This document shows positions 13,876-24,625 of a DNA stretch of 64,000 bases, piece after piece (position 1 is the stretch's first letter; every line of letters begins with the position of its first letter). The position numbers were made by a program, and so were the translations under genes. Source of the stretch: Diphasiastrum complanatum (lineage: Eukaryota > Streptophyta > Lycopodiopsida > Lycopodiales > Lycopodiaceae); assembly GCA_029204225.1 (NCBI GenBank), contig CM055092.1:63178622-63242621 (forward strand). Reading direction: 5' to 3'. Under the pieces are notes generated by a model that was not told where the DNA came from, made no database searches, and saw nothing but the letters and a program-made list of their open reading frames with translations.

Positions 13876-15500
13876 AGAAATTTCGTTGTCAAGAAGAGGA
13901 CGGTGCTCCCATCTTCTAAGTCATGTGGGCTTGATTCTAGGAGCCTTGGAGATGCTTGCAACAAAACTAAATAAGAAATCTACCTCTACTTACAAGCAAT
14001 GTTGCATAGAAACTACAAAAACATAACCCAAACAAACATTAACTCACCCTTTATCTCTCTCTCTCTCACACACTCTCTCTCTTTTCCACTCTCTTCTCTA
14101 ACTAGAACTCCACGCCCTCCTACTCTCTCTCCACAAGTATAACTAAATTAGATAAATTCCAAATTAAACATGCATGCTAAAAAGGGTCTAAAGTAGTAAG
14201 AAACTTAAGCAAATATGCATACTACACAAAGTTATACTAATTTTAGCCAAACACTGTTAAAAATTCACAATTCTAGCTTGACTAGTTTTGGTCATATGAC
14301 TTGTAAATAGTTAGATGGTCATGATGTGGCTTGTCACACGTGCCAAATAGCATAGGATTCCATTCATAAGGATGTTCTCAAGTAGACCTAAGTGTTAGAA
14401 CCTTTGGAATGAGTCCAAATTATGCTTAGATACAAGGGAGAAAAAATAGGAGCTATTTTTGGTAATTTTTGCATTGTTGAGGGATCTTCCAAGATTCCGA
14501 CCCTAACTTGGTAGGGATGAAAGATCCACCAAAATTAGCATTAGGGATAGGTTTAGGGCTACTCATACCTGCCCAAAACCGTGATGGGTCATGTATATAT
14601 AGGTGATGATATCTCACCAAAATCAATCAAGCAATTTCATGTTTTTTCTCTCATAATGGTGCAATTGCTCTCTATGTTCATAATTGTTTGAGTACTTGTG
14701 ATTACTAATGATTATAGGATTGAATGTAGGTCTGGTGTACAGTACTCAGACTGTGGGAGGCCGTACTTTCACACGTGTGAAGCCTTCTTCAAGGATTTGG
14801 GCCATTTAGTGAGGTTCAAGCATAGATTTTTGATGGATTTAGATGGTTCAACTTGTGCTAATCTTATGAAATCATAATCTATTGTTTCCCTCATCATTTC
14901 AAGTGTTTTAGGATCCTTATTTGCTGTAATTTTTACAAACACCACATTTAGCACATATGGATCCAAAATAGCAACACTTAGCTCTCTTGCATTAAGGATG
15001 AAAATTACATAGAAGAAGCTTCTTCTTAGAGAAGCTTGTGGAGTTCCCTTTCCACATTTGCTTATGGGACAAGACATTTCAAGTCTCAAAATACAATGCA
15101 AGTTCCTTTTTAAAAACTTGACTTTGACTTTTGCTTAACTTTTTAAACTCTAAGTTAAACTCTGAGACTTGCTAATTTTAATTCCTTGCCCCCTAATGAC
15201 TAGTGTCACCACAAGTTGGGCTTATGCTCGCAGGATGCCAACTTGGGGCCTAACTACAGACGGGCTCTTCAAGATGGGCTTATACATGTAGGATGCCATG
15301 CTTGGGCCATTAATTAAACAAAATTGATTACCAAATTAATTATATAAAAATTCTCCATCCTTGGAAGGTGCTCTTTTCCTGAACTATCTCGGGCTTCATT
15401 GAAATGTCCCTTAGGCCTTGTATTCCATCCCACACTCCCCCATTGCTATTTCGTTGCCAGTCCCATGGCAATTCACCTGAAAAGCGATTGGCACTAGGGG
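13876..15500. other. Non-coding stretch, CT-rich patch at 14050-14130
   Basis: A CT-rich patch lies at about 14050-14130. The minus-strand frame 14769-15101 (110 codons) has no recognisable domain. Nothing else is supported. Confidence 0.35.
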
Positions 15501-15585
15501 TGGTTGTGCCCTTGGTGGTCTCCTTTGATCGTGATTCACTTGGAGAGGGAGTGTCGTGCGAAGTGTTGGCCCCAGATAATTCACC

Positions 15586-16200
15586 CTACGGGACATCCAT
15601 TTGCTCAATGGTAAAAGAATCATTGATTTCAAGCAAGGCTGTGGTGGAGGCTTGCTTGCTGGCAGGTTCAGAGATTGCTCTGTGGCTTGTTGCAATTGAT
15701 TGCACCCGTAGAGAAGTGGTGAGAGGTCCTTGAGCCACTAACAAGTCATCCAACTGCTTTTCTAGCTCATCATTTTGTTGCTCGAGCTTGCCTATTACAT
15801 CAACAAAAGAGTCGATATATTCGGCTTGGTTGGCCTCAAAATCTTGCAGCATCTTCTTACATGTTTGCAATTTCACGATGATTGCATTATACTTGGCAAT
15901 TGGAATTGGAGAGGAGTCTGGTATTGGTGGGAGCTCAAGATAGAAATTAGTGGTTCTCTGATTATCCATGCACCATTGCTACCATGCTTTGATCACCATC
16001 TCCTTTCCGAGAGTCACACTAATGTGGCGCTTTGCCTGTTGCTTCTCTACGTGTAGTTGGGCTTGGAGGTGTTGTTGGAATTGTTGCAAAGCGAGGACCA
16101 TGTCCTGGTAAGATTGGATGTTGGCCCTCATGGCATCCATTTTCTACTGCATCTTAAACATGTAGTTCTTGGCTTGGTCTTTTTGGTGTAGGATATGATC
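15586..16200 (-). pseudogene. Coiled-coil coding remnant, probably from a retroelement
   Basis: On the minus strand a continuous frame from about 16200 down to 15586 is broken by two stops, one before KMDAMRANIQSYQDMVLALQ and one in KAW*QWC. It then runs 127 codons from 15969. The product is rich in Gln, Glu and Leu with heptad-like spacing (KLEQQNDELEKQLDDLLVAQ). I do not recognise the family. Similar Gln-rich coiled coils occur in retrotransposon extra frames, including the one near 38.2 kb in this window. It sits in a repeat cluster, so a mobile-element origin is my inference. Confidence 0.4.
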
Positions 16201-16497
16201 TGGAGCTCCATTAGGGGAGTTTTGAGCTCCAAAAGGACCTTATAAGAACTCGTGCAAACATCTCTTTTGTATTATCAAAATATTATAACACTATTTTTAA
16301 CTAATAGCTTTGACTTGCCATAACTTTTTTATCGTAGCTCAGAAGTATGTCATGTAAGATATCATTGAAAAGTGCTTTCCAATGCACTAAACTTCGTTGA
16401 AATCAGACTTACCATTCAAAAGTTATGCCATCTTTAATGTGGACTCAAAAAGTTATGTTACGTAGATTTCAACTTTGTGGTTTTTTAATTGGTCCAT

Positions 16498-17183
16498 AAC
16501 CAGTTCTTGCATCGAATGGTCCCGATAGCATACCGTTGGCGTCCCAGATCGAATGGTCCCAACGGCATACCGCTGGTGTCCCGGGATACGACCCTCAGCT
16601 ATGTGCCAGATCAAAAAGATTTGAGGCGGCCTTACAACTGGCACTTTTACCGAACACTGAAACCCAGAAGGTAATCAGAGTCATTCTGAGAAAAATCCCA
16701 CTTTATTAATAAATTTGAGAAGGTTACATTTCAAGTGTGTGATCGACCCTAGTCTCCGGGGGGCTGGCATGCCAAGGCGGGCGCCAGGACAACATTCCAG
16801 CAAGGGAAGCTAAGACTCGCCCAAACCCGCATTCCCCTATAGTTATGGTGGAATTCTCCACCTCCCCTCATACCAAGTGCTCTGCCCAAGCTGGTAAAGC
16901 ATGTTTTCTCTCTCTAGGATTTTCTCTCTCTAGAATTTATTGATCCTCAGGCTTCCTTTAATCATGCCTAGATCGTGTGAGGTGATTGCACATCGATTCG
17001 AGCTCTCTGAACTTTGCTAGAACCAATCAAAGTTTTGCAACCATTGGAACTTGGTGCCGGTTGGATTCTGGTAACAATGGCACCGGGAGTGGCGCCGGGA
17101 GCAGCAGTGGCGTTGCTGGCGCTAGGGACAATGCTGACGCCAGTGGCGCCGAAAGTAAAGCTTGTAAAGGTAGCTTTACAATA
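16498..17183. repeat. Partial LTR, inverted relative to the solo LTR at 17513-18720
   Basis: This segment is the reverse complement, at an estimated 85-90 percent identity, of about 17513-18215. Shared words include caagtgtgtgatcgacccta and ctagatcgtgtgaggtgatt. Its inner end is the LTR terminus (ctttacaata instead of ctttacaaca). Its outer end at about 16498 is a truncation that loses about 500 bp of the LTR. The reading frame 16489-16674 is part of the LTR and recurs in the other copies, so it is not a host gene. Confidence 0.85.
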
Positions 17184-17507
17184 TCCACCCCACCTTTATA
17201 AAATCTGATGTTCTCATCAAATATCAGATTAAAGTAAAGGTGTCTCCCAATTAAAATTAACTATCCGATTAAGCTACTTGACACAGTACTCAATGTACTG
17301 GCCACTTTTTATTAACATTGTAGCTGGCACACCACAAGTTGGAGGCTCAGCTCTTTCTATTGAAAATTACATAACTTGAAAATATTATTTTGTCTGGGAA
17401 AAACATAGATTTTATATCGCTTACGTAAAACCCAAGAACCTTATTAATGGTGACAGAGGCTTTTTTATGAAATGTTTGTCCTTGTCGCTTCTGACTTTTG
17501 ACTTTGG

Positions 17508-18725
17508 AACTCTGTTGTAAAGTTACCTTTACAAGCTTTACTTCCGGTGCCAGCATTGTCCCCGGCGCCAGCAGTGCCCCTGCTGCTCCCGGTGCCACCG
17601 GCATTGGCGCCGCTCCCGGCGCCACTGTGACCAGAATCCAACCGGCACCAAGTTCCTATTGCTGAAAATCTTTGATCGGTTCTAGCGAAGTCCAGAGAGC
17701 TCAGATCGATGTGCAATCACCTCACACGATCTAGGCATGATTAAAGAGAGAGAAAATGACTTTCTAGAGAGATAAAATCCTAGAGAGAGAAAATGTGCTT
17801 TACCAGCCTAGGTAGAGTACTTGGTATGAGGGGAGGTGGCAAATCCCACCAATACTATAGGGGAGTGTGGGTTGCGACTCAAGGCGAGCTCCAACCAAGT
17901 CTCAGCCTCCCTTGCTGGAATGTTGTCCTGGCGCCCCGCCTTGGCATGCCAGCACCCTGGAGACTAGGGTCGATCACACACTTGAAATGTAACCTTCTCA
18001 GATTTATTTATAAAGTGGGATTTTTCTCAAATTGACTCTGATTACCTTCTGGGTTTCAGTGTTCGGTAAAAGCGCCAGTTGTAAGGCCGTTTCAAACTTT
18101 TTGATCTGGCACATAGCTGAGGGTCGTATCCCGGGACGCCAGCGGTATGCCGTCGGGACCATTCGGTCCTCGGCGCCAGCGGCATGCTGTCGGGACCATT
18201 TGGTCCAGGAACTGGTTGTCTCCATATCTGTTGCGTCTTGTGCATCTGAGTGTTCCTTGCATGGATGTGAATGAGTTAAGCTCTTGGGGAACGGGCTCTA
18301 ACATGTCGGCTGAGTTGGATGGCTTGCTTGGGTGGAAGTTACATGTTTATGGTTGTCCAGTCTGGCGTGGTGCCAGGTTGGCTTCCAGCGCTTATGATGA
18401 AGCTTTTAGTTGGTTAAGTCTGATGTAAGTTAGACCCCTTGCTTGGAATGGATTTTACTCATTTGTAGTGAAGCTTTGAGTTGGTTAAGTTTGATGTATG
18501 TCGGGCGGCTTGCTTGGAGGGAAGTCACCCACATCGGGACCCCCGATCTGACATGGTGCCAGGTTGGATCTCAATGTTGGTTTTGGAACTTCAATTTGGT
18601 TAAGCCTGATCGTTGTTGGCGAGTTGGTTGCTTGTATGTCAAGTGGGTCTAGACAGCAAGAGCTGAAGGCTGGGAAGCTAAGTCGTGGTTCCCGGCTCTC
18701 TTTGGGATGCCTGTGCTACAAACTC
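17508..18725. repeat. Solo LTR (17513-18720) with perfect 5-bp target-site duplication
   Basis: The LTR begins TGTTGTAAAG at 17513 and ends GTGCTACA at 18720 (1208 bp). It is flanked by aactc at 17508-17512 and 18721-18725. A second copy (42450-43658) has the same termini but a different duplication, which fixes both boundaries independently. No internal region, primer site or polypurine tract adjoins it, so it arose by LTR-LTR recombination. The transcription direction is uncertain. The reading frames at 17465-18652 lie in the LTR and are not genes. Confidence 0.92.
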
Positions 18726-18797
18726 CTTTGAGCTCCTGATATGTCCTTGATGCACTTTGTGTTGAGCTCCTAAATCACAAGGAGTCTTCACTATTAC

Positions 18798-19316
18798 ATG
18801 GCATCTATGGGTTCCTTTCTATTGGAATCTAGTGAGAGACTATCTATCTCCAACTATTCCATTTGGAAGGCTAGAATGGAGTCCATTTTGGTGCTCCAAG
18901 ATGCGATGAAGATTGTGCTAGGACTTGAGGAGTAGCCTCAAGAGCTCCAAGAGCTCCAAAAGTACAAAAGGAGAGCTAGTATAGCTCTACATATCATAAA
19001 GATAAATGTTTCAAATGAATTGTTGTGTGATATTGGCTCATGTACCACATCCAAGGAGGCTTGGGACACATTGGAATCCATCTATGGTAGAAAGGTGAAA
19101 GCATACTTCACAAAGGACAAGCCAAGAGGAAGGGACAAAGAGCAACATCAACATTTCATGAAGGACAAGTCAAAGGAGGAGAGTGATGAAGAATCATCAC
19201 AAACATCAAGAAGTTGCAAATCCAACAAGGAGTGCTTCCTTTGTGATAAAAAGGGGCATTTTGCTTCTAATTTTTTCCAGAAGAGAAATGATGATAAGGT
19301 ACAAAAGTGCTTGATA
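18798..19316 (+). pseudogene. Ty1/copia gag remnant
   Basis: The frame starts MASMGSFLLESSERLSISNY with SIWKARMESIL, then ALHIIKINVSNELL and a SKEAWDTLESIYG motif, all typical of copia gag (UBN2 family). It ends with a zinc knuckle CFLCDKKGHFASNFF in which the last Cys is replaced by Phe. A stop follows LGLEE. The protease, integrase and reverse transcriptase are absent. The start context and first residues match the remnant at 50341, so both belong to one family. Retained beyond 19316 are short frames without recognisable motifs. Confidence 0.8.
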
Positions 19317-20331
19317 TGAAGATTGCAATAGTTGATACTTTGGGGATCTTTAGATCCATTTTCTTTGCCAATATTCCTTTGCACATAAGGAGTAAGGAGG
19401 ATCCAATTTCAATCAAGAGGATGATAGTAGTATTCTCAAATCTACCAAAATTCCAAGGGTATGATGGAGATTTGCCAAGGCTTGAGGAGGAGTCTTCTCA
19501 ACACAAAGGAATCTTCAAGGGGCAAGGCCAAGTCTTTGTGGCTCAAAGTTCATGGTAAAGAGAGGCAAGTTTTAGATGGTATTCACTCCAACATATTCTC
19601 TCATGCTTCTCTTTCATTACTTGATGTACCATCTTGCTTTTATGAGGTTTCAACATCTCATAGTTGGAGTGAGGTAATGATTGTCTTGTGTCATGGCTCT
19701 AGGATGGACATATTACTTGTCATTCATGGCTTATATATGTTTCCAAATAACTTAGAAAGCAAGTGGTTGAGTCATCAAGTGTATGCTCTTGGATCTAGTA
19801 AGAGCAAGAATGAGTTTGATACTCATAGTTTAAAAAATCATGTTTTTACATGGTTTGAGGCCATTTGTAAACTTCCTTGAGATTAAGTGAATCATCTTGT
19901 TGATCAACACTTTTGCTCATCTTATGATATTGATCTCTACCATCTTTGTGATTTTTATGAGGCATGGAAGCCTCTGATTTTTATCATGGTGCAGCCATCT
20001 TCATGCAAATGGTACTTTCAAATTATCATCATTAAGCATGGAGGAAGCACATGGATAAGGTGGCAAATTGGTGGAATGCTCTTCAAAGATGTTGGCAAAT
20101 GATTTCTCCCAAAGAAATCTTATAATGATTTGGTGAGAGTCCTGCTATGATGGATCCTTTTGCTGGTTCTTCACTTCACATGCATACCAAAGGATCCACT
20201 CAAAAAAGTTTCACAAACTCCTTGATCTTACCAAGCTAGTTTTTGTCAAAAATCTATCTTGGCAATTTTATGTTTTATGTTTGTGAGTACATTTCACATG
20301 TGTGGAGCATGTTCTCACACGTGTAAAATAG
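19317..20331. other. Probable decayed retroelement sequence, no gene
   Basis: Frames 19461-19880 and 19887-20102 show no conserved motif. The stretch lies between a copia gag (plus) and a gypsy gag (minus) and is likely debris of one of them. Confidence 0.35.
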
Positions 20332-21168
20332 TTAGAAATAGTGTATAATGTTGACTTTAGGGGTATCATAAAGTTTGCTAGTCAAGCATCTTGGTGTCAC
20401 TAGGTGATAGGGCCAATCGCCCACACCATCTACCGGATCCCAGGTGTCTTTGATCGGCTTTGACTCATGGATAGGAGCACATGGTGCTCTTCTTTCCCTG
20501 GATTCGTCAACATCTGATCCTTCGTCTTCTTCCTTGATGGCATCAGACATAGCTAATTTGAGGCTCATATATTCGTCATTTGATTTAAGCTCGCATCTAA
20601 TCCATCTTGGAAGGTCGACTAAAAACTAGATGATGAGCATCTGTTCAGAGGGTTGTTCCTGTACTTGACTTTTGAGGCGTTTGAAACGCTCGATATAGTC
20701 TCGTACATGTTCATCCTTTGCCATCTTGATGTTACTCAATTTGACAAAAGGACTCTCGATCAAGCGAAAGGGCTTAAAATGATTGATAATGGACTCTTTC
20801 AAGATTGACCAGTCTGTCTTATCTTCACGATCAAGGTTGAAAAACCAATCACGTGCTTTAGCGATCATGGTCATTGAAAACAGTTGGACCATAGCATCGG
20901 GAGATGTTTCGCCATACACATCACATGCATTCTCAAAGATTTGCAAAAATATTTGAGGGTCCGAACTACCGTCAAACTTTGGTAGATCTAGCTTGGGTGT
21001 ACGTCTCTCATGATGAGCATTGTAGGTAGCAGAGACTCCATTAAGATTGGTTCTGGCCTGTGAGGGGTCAGCACCATAAAATTGGGGTCGTGTGCATGAG
21101 GACTCAGCTCTATCAGGTTCTTGTCCCTCGAACGGGTTTGTGGATGCCTCGTGTATGTGGGCCCGCAT
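20332..21168 (-). pseudogene. Ty3/gypsy gag with one in-frame stop
   Basis: A minus-strand frame of about 278 codons from ATG at 21168 is interrupted by a single TAG at about 20628; the frame continues unchanged after it (FLVDLPRWIRCELKSN). It has the retrotransposon gag core: LDLPKFDGSSDPQIFLQIFE, then AKARDWFFNL, then LKESIINHFKPF, and KMAKDEHVRDYIERFKRLK. The gag inside the 34.3-40.5-kb element has the same layout (VPKYDGEFDPVQFLQDF, LKDALIKRFKPS). No protease, polymerase or LTR is attached. Confidence 0.85.
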
Positions 21169-21169
21169 T

Positions 21170-22245
21170 CGGTAGAACTTATGACGTCTGATTTGTTCGG
21201 TGTGTTGGATATGTGTTTCTGGTGTTTTTAGATTTTTTAGGATTTTTGGTGTTTTTAGATTTTTTTGGGTGTTGAAGAAAGTGAAGGTGGAGACTCAGTA
21301 TAAAAAGGGCTTTCTATTGGTATGAGTTTTATTTTTTGAAATTTTTTTGGTGTTTATGCCTTTTTTTTTTTTTTTTTTTTGGGGTTTTTGCGGTCCCTAC
21401 GGTTTACAGTTTACGGTGATGGTGGATTGCGGTTATGTGCGAGTGATGGCGGGCAGTGGTGGAGGCGTTGTGATTACGGTCTCAACGGTTTTATGCGGTG
21501 TTAACGTTTGAATGCGGTTGCGATGGGTGGACACGGTTATTTGCGTTCGGTGGCAGCTGGATGCGTGTCTGTGTGCGGTTGTAACGGGTGATGGCGGACA
21601 ATGGCATTATGAGGTCTGTTGGGGTCTGGAGCGGTGCCAGTCGAGATTTGTTGGGAGGATGGCGAATGAAGATGGGTGTAGGTGAATGCAGTGGTCGTGT
21701 ATGTTGGGATGGTATTGGGACGGATGTGAGGAACCGTTGATTATGGTTTGAAGACGCTCAGGATGGAGGTGACTGAGGTCGTTATGGCTGAACAGTGGAT
21801 GTTGTTGAATGATTGTGAGCGTTGGAATGTGGTGGTGCGGTTTCTATGGTGTGAGAATGGAGACGAATGGATTGTAGGGTGTGGCGGGGATTTGCGGTCT
21901 CTATGTGTCAGGCGGAATCGGTGTAAGGATGTCAAGTGGGGATGGGTGTGGTGAACTGCAGTGTCTTGGAGTCTTTGATGGGTTTAGGATGGACATATGG
22001 GGAATAAGACTGAGTATAAGTAGAATACCATGGAGCAGTCAAATTCGTAGGTGGTCATTATATTGCGATTTCCATGGTTCGAGGAATGACAAGAGTGGAG
22101 GACATTGAGTTACGTGTGGTTGCGATGGTGGACGGATCCTACGGTTCGGGATGGAGGGTAACGGTTTGCGGTGGGTGATGTACCTACGGTTATGGTGGAT
22201 TGCGTGTTCGTACAATTTGCGATGGGTACGGTCACGATGCCTAGG
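21170..22245. other. GT-rich low-complexity stretch with poly-T tract
   Basis: A poly-T tract lies at about 21358-21380. The plus strand from 21385 to 22245 is strongly G/T-biased, with many short words such as gcggtt, gatggtgg and acggtt, and very few C-rich segments. The repeated phrase ggtgtttttagatttttt occurs at about 21212 and 21249. No protein family is recognised in the frames. Confidence 0.5.
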
Positions 22246-22249
22246 CTTG

Positions 22250-24140
22250 CACTTCACTATATTAAAATGAATGTAAGCAATGATCTTTTGAGAGAAGTAT
22301 CATCATGTACAAGTGCTAAAGAGGATTGGAAGTCTTTAAAATCAATCTATAAATCTAGCAACACTTCTAGAGTTCTTATGCTTAGAAATCATATTTTGCA
22401 AAGCATGAGGAGAAGTGAGGAGAATGCATAGGATCATGTGCTTAGAATCAAGTCTCTAAATAGGGAGTTGGCTTCCATTGGAGAGAAGATTTAAGATGGA
22501 GAGCTTGTACAAATTGTCCTTAATGGTCTAGGAGATGACTTTGCAAATTTGGTCCAAAGTTTTGCCATCCAAGACACTTTGCCAACTATAGAAAAACTTC
22601 ACAGTGTATTAGTGGCTGAAGAGTGTAGGATGCTCCACACCAAGGCAAGAATGAGTTCATTGTCCTTGCAGGAAGGAGATGAGGAAGCCAATTTCTCATT
22701 CGAGGGCAAAAAGAAGACCAATGGAAAGAAGAAGCATCCAAAGGAGGCCAGAGAAGAGGATGATGCATCAAGCTCAAAGGACAAGTCAAAGCAAAAATGC
22801 TTCTTTTGTGGAAAAAAGGGCATTATGCATCCGAATGCTACAAGAGGCTAAGAGCACAAGAGGAGGACAAACAAGGAAATTTTGCACATGAGGAGGAGGA
22901 GGATGAAGTAGATGTATTCTTGATGGCATCTACATCCTCACCAACAAGCAATGCCAATTCAAGATATACATGGTGGATTGATAGTGGGGCTAGCTCCCAC
23001 ATGTCTTGTGAAAAGGACTTTTTTCTCAACCTTACACTCATTCAATGATGCTAAAAAGTTTGTTTTTACTGCAAGTGATGAAGAGTGTAGGATAGATGGT
23101 GTTGGTACCATCTCTTTGTATCGAGAATCCTTAATAAGTATGGATCTAGAAAATGTCCTTTATGTACCATCAATCACCAAGAATATGCTTAGTGTTGATC
23201 TACTCTTAGAAAGTGGTTTGGATGTCCACTTTAAGCATGGTGTTTGTTTCATTTTGAAGAATGATGTTTGCATAGCAAAGGGATTTGAACATGGAAGATT
23301 GTTTAAGTTGGAAGCTAGTGTTGCTTTTGAGAGTGTGAGCTTGGCAAAGGAGGAGATCACTCAAGTGGAGATCTTGGCAAAGTGTGATCTTGCTTGCATT
23401 GAGGAGGAGCATCAAAAGGAGGAAGATCTTGAGGATCAACCTCAAATCATGAGAGTTCCAAGGGAGTCCTCAATGACAATGGCCGAGTCATCAAATTGCA
23501 TGCAAATTGTCCGTGCAACTTGCAAGGATGGTGAGCATTGGAGAGTCTACTATCTTTGAATACTTTTTGGATAGTATTAGTAGACATGGAGTCACTTGTT
23601 GCTTATCTTTAATATCTATGATGTTTAGTACTTTGTATGACAAGACAATGAAAATGAATGCTTTCAAATCTCCATTTGTTGTTGATAAAGCAATTTCATT
23701 GGATAACTCTTTTGGTACTAGTTTGAATAGTGTCATAAAAGATGAAACATCATCTGTATTGGAAAGCTCTGGGTCCACATGCTTTGAGCATTATCATTCC
23801 AATGTAAGGACCAAAGATTATCCTATTTCAATGATAGGAAAATGGTAGCGTTTTGCTCTTCAAGTAGAGATTGTAGAATCTACTTGTTTTCCACCAAAGA
23901 ATTTGTCAATGGTGGAAATGTGATCTTTCAAGAGTGGAAGATTTGTAAACTTGAAGAAGCACCTTTGGATCATCATCTTATTCAATTCATTGATGGTTTG
24001 GAGTCAAGTCAAGTGGAAGAGCAAGCTCAAGACCCGAGGACTCCAAGAAGAACCTTGAGTATCAAGATTGAGCCATCAAGGCTCAATCATGTGGATCAAG
24101 CAAGGCAAGTTGTCTTTGGCAACATTATGTATTTTTAACC
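22250..24140 (+). pseudogene. Ty1/copia gag-protease-integrase remnant
   Basis: Begins inside gag (ALHYIKMNVSNDLLREVSSC) and includes LVQIVLNGLGDDFANLVQSF, the zinc knuckle CFFCGKKG/HYASEC with a frameshift after the Gly, and the aspartic-protease site WWIDSGASSHMS. Another shift follows, then the GIGTIS-to-NVLYVPSITKNMLSV segment that precedes GAG-pre-integrase. The integrase core is missing. A terminal piece near 23880 (KEFVNGGNVIFQE) matches the end of integrase. Stops and at least two frameshifts make it inactive. Confidence 0.85.
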
Positions 24141-24156
24141 AAGACTGCCAACAACT

Positions 24157-24360
24157 TTGGGGTCTAGAAAAGAGGAAGCTGGCAAAAAAAATTTAGAAGA
24201 CTTGAACCAAGTGATCAAACGTGCTCGAAGGAGTATCAGACAATCTCAAGATCGAGCAAGGAGGTACACAAATTCGCATAGGAAAATAGACTACAATAGT
24301 GCTTTGAAGCCATTTGATATTTGGACAAAAGTTTCAATGTTGTCCTCACTCCTAGGATGA
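24157..24360 (+). pseudogene. Short fragment resembling a gypsy integrase C-terminus
   Basis: The frame contains LNQVIKRARRSIRQSQDRA and RRYTNSHRKIDYNSALK, resembling the stretch of chromovirus-type integrase where a helix rich in Gln/Arg precedes YADxxRR and FxVGDxV. Here the VGD part is not kept. The assignment is tentative. Confidence 0.3.
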
Positions 24361-24469
24361 AGGTTGCAGTTGAAGGCTATTGATGCTTAGACTAAAATTG
24401 AAGGTTGCCCAAGTCATTGTATGTCCTTTGGGTTGATAATGTTCACTAATTTTTCCTTTGGGCCGTTTA

Positions 24470-24625
24470 GCTTGCCCTTTCAAGTTGATGTAGGGGCTAA
24501 TGCATTGCTCTTTGAAGTTGACTTCAAGATTGGTAGCCTTGCCCTTTCAAATTGACGTGTAACTTGCTTTTGGGGGTGTTTAGCCCTTTCAAGTTGACAT
24601 CATGGGCCCTTTCATATTGATGTAT
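24470..24625. repeat. Five-fold interspersed 18-bp motif gccctttcaagttgacgt
   Basis: The motif or close variants occur near 24474, 24510, 24542, 24582 and 24607, with unequal spacing (25-40 bp). It could be a degenerate tandem repeat or a set of binding sites. Confidence 0.6.

Noticed and set aside
16490-18245. Large palindrome first read as a foldback or Mutator-type DNA transposon
   Set aside because: The right arm has exact LTR termini and a 5-bp duplication, and a third colinear copy at 42450-43658 extends 500 bp past the arm. The palindrome is two LTR copies in opposite orientation.
16489-18652. Similar reading frames shared by 16489-16674, 18042-18245 and 42944-43162
   Set aside because: They are the same LTR sequence in three copies; no start context, conservation pattern or domain supports a gene.
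21395-21420. Telomere-like repeat (ggtttacagtttacgg)
   Set aside because: Only two or three imperfect units and not the plant heptamer TTTAGGG.
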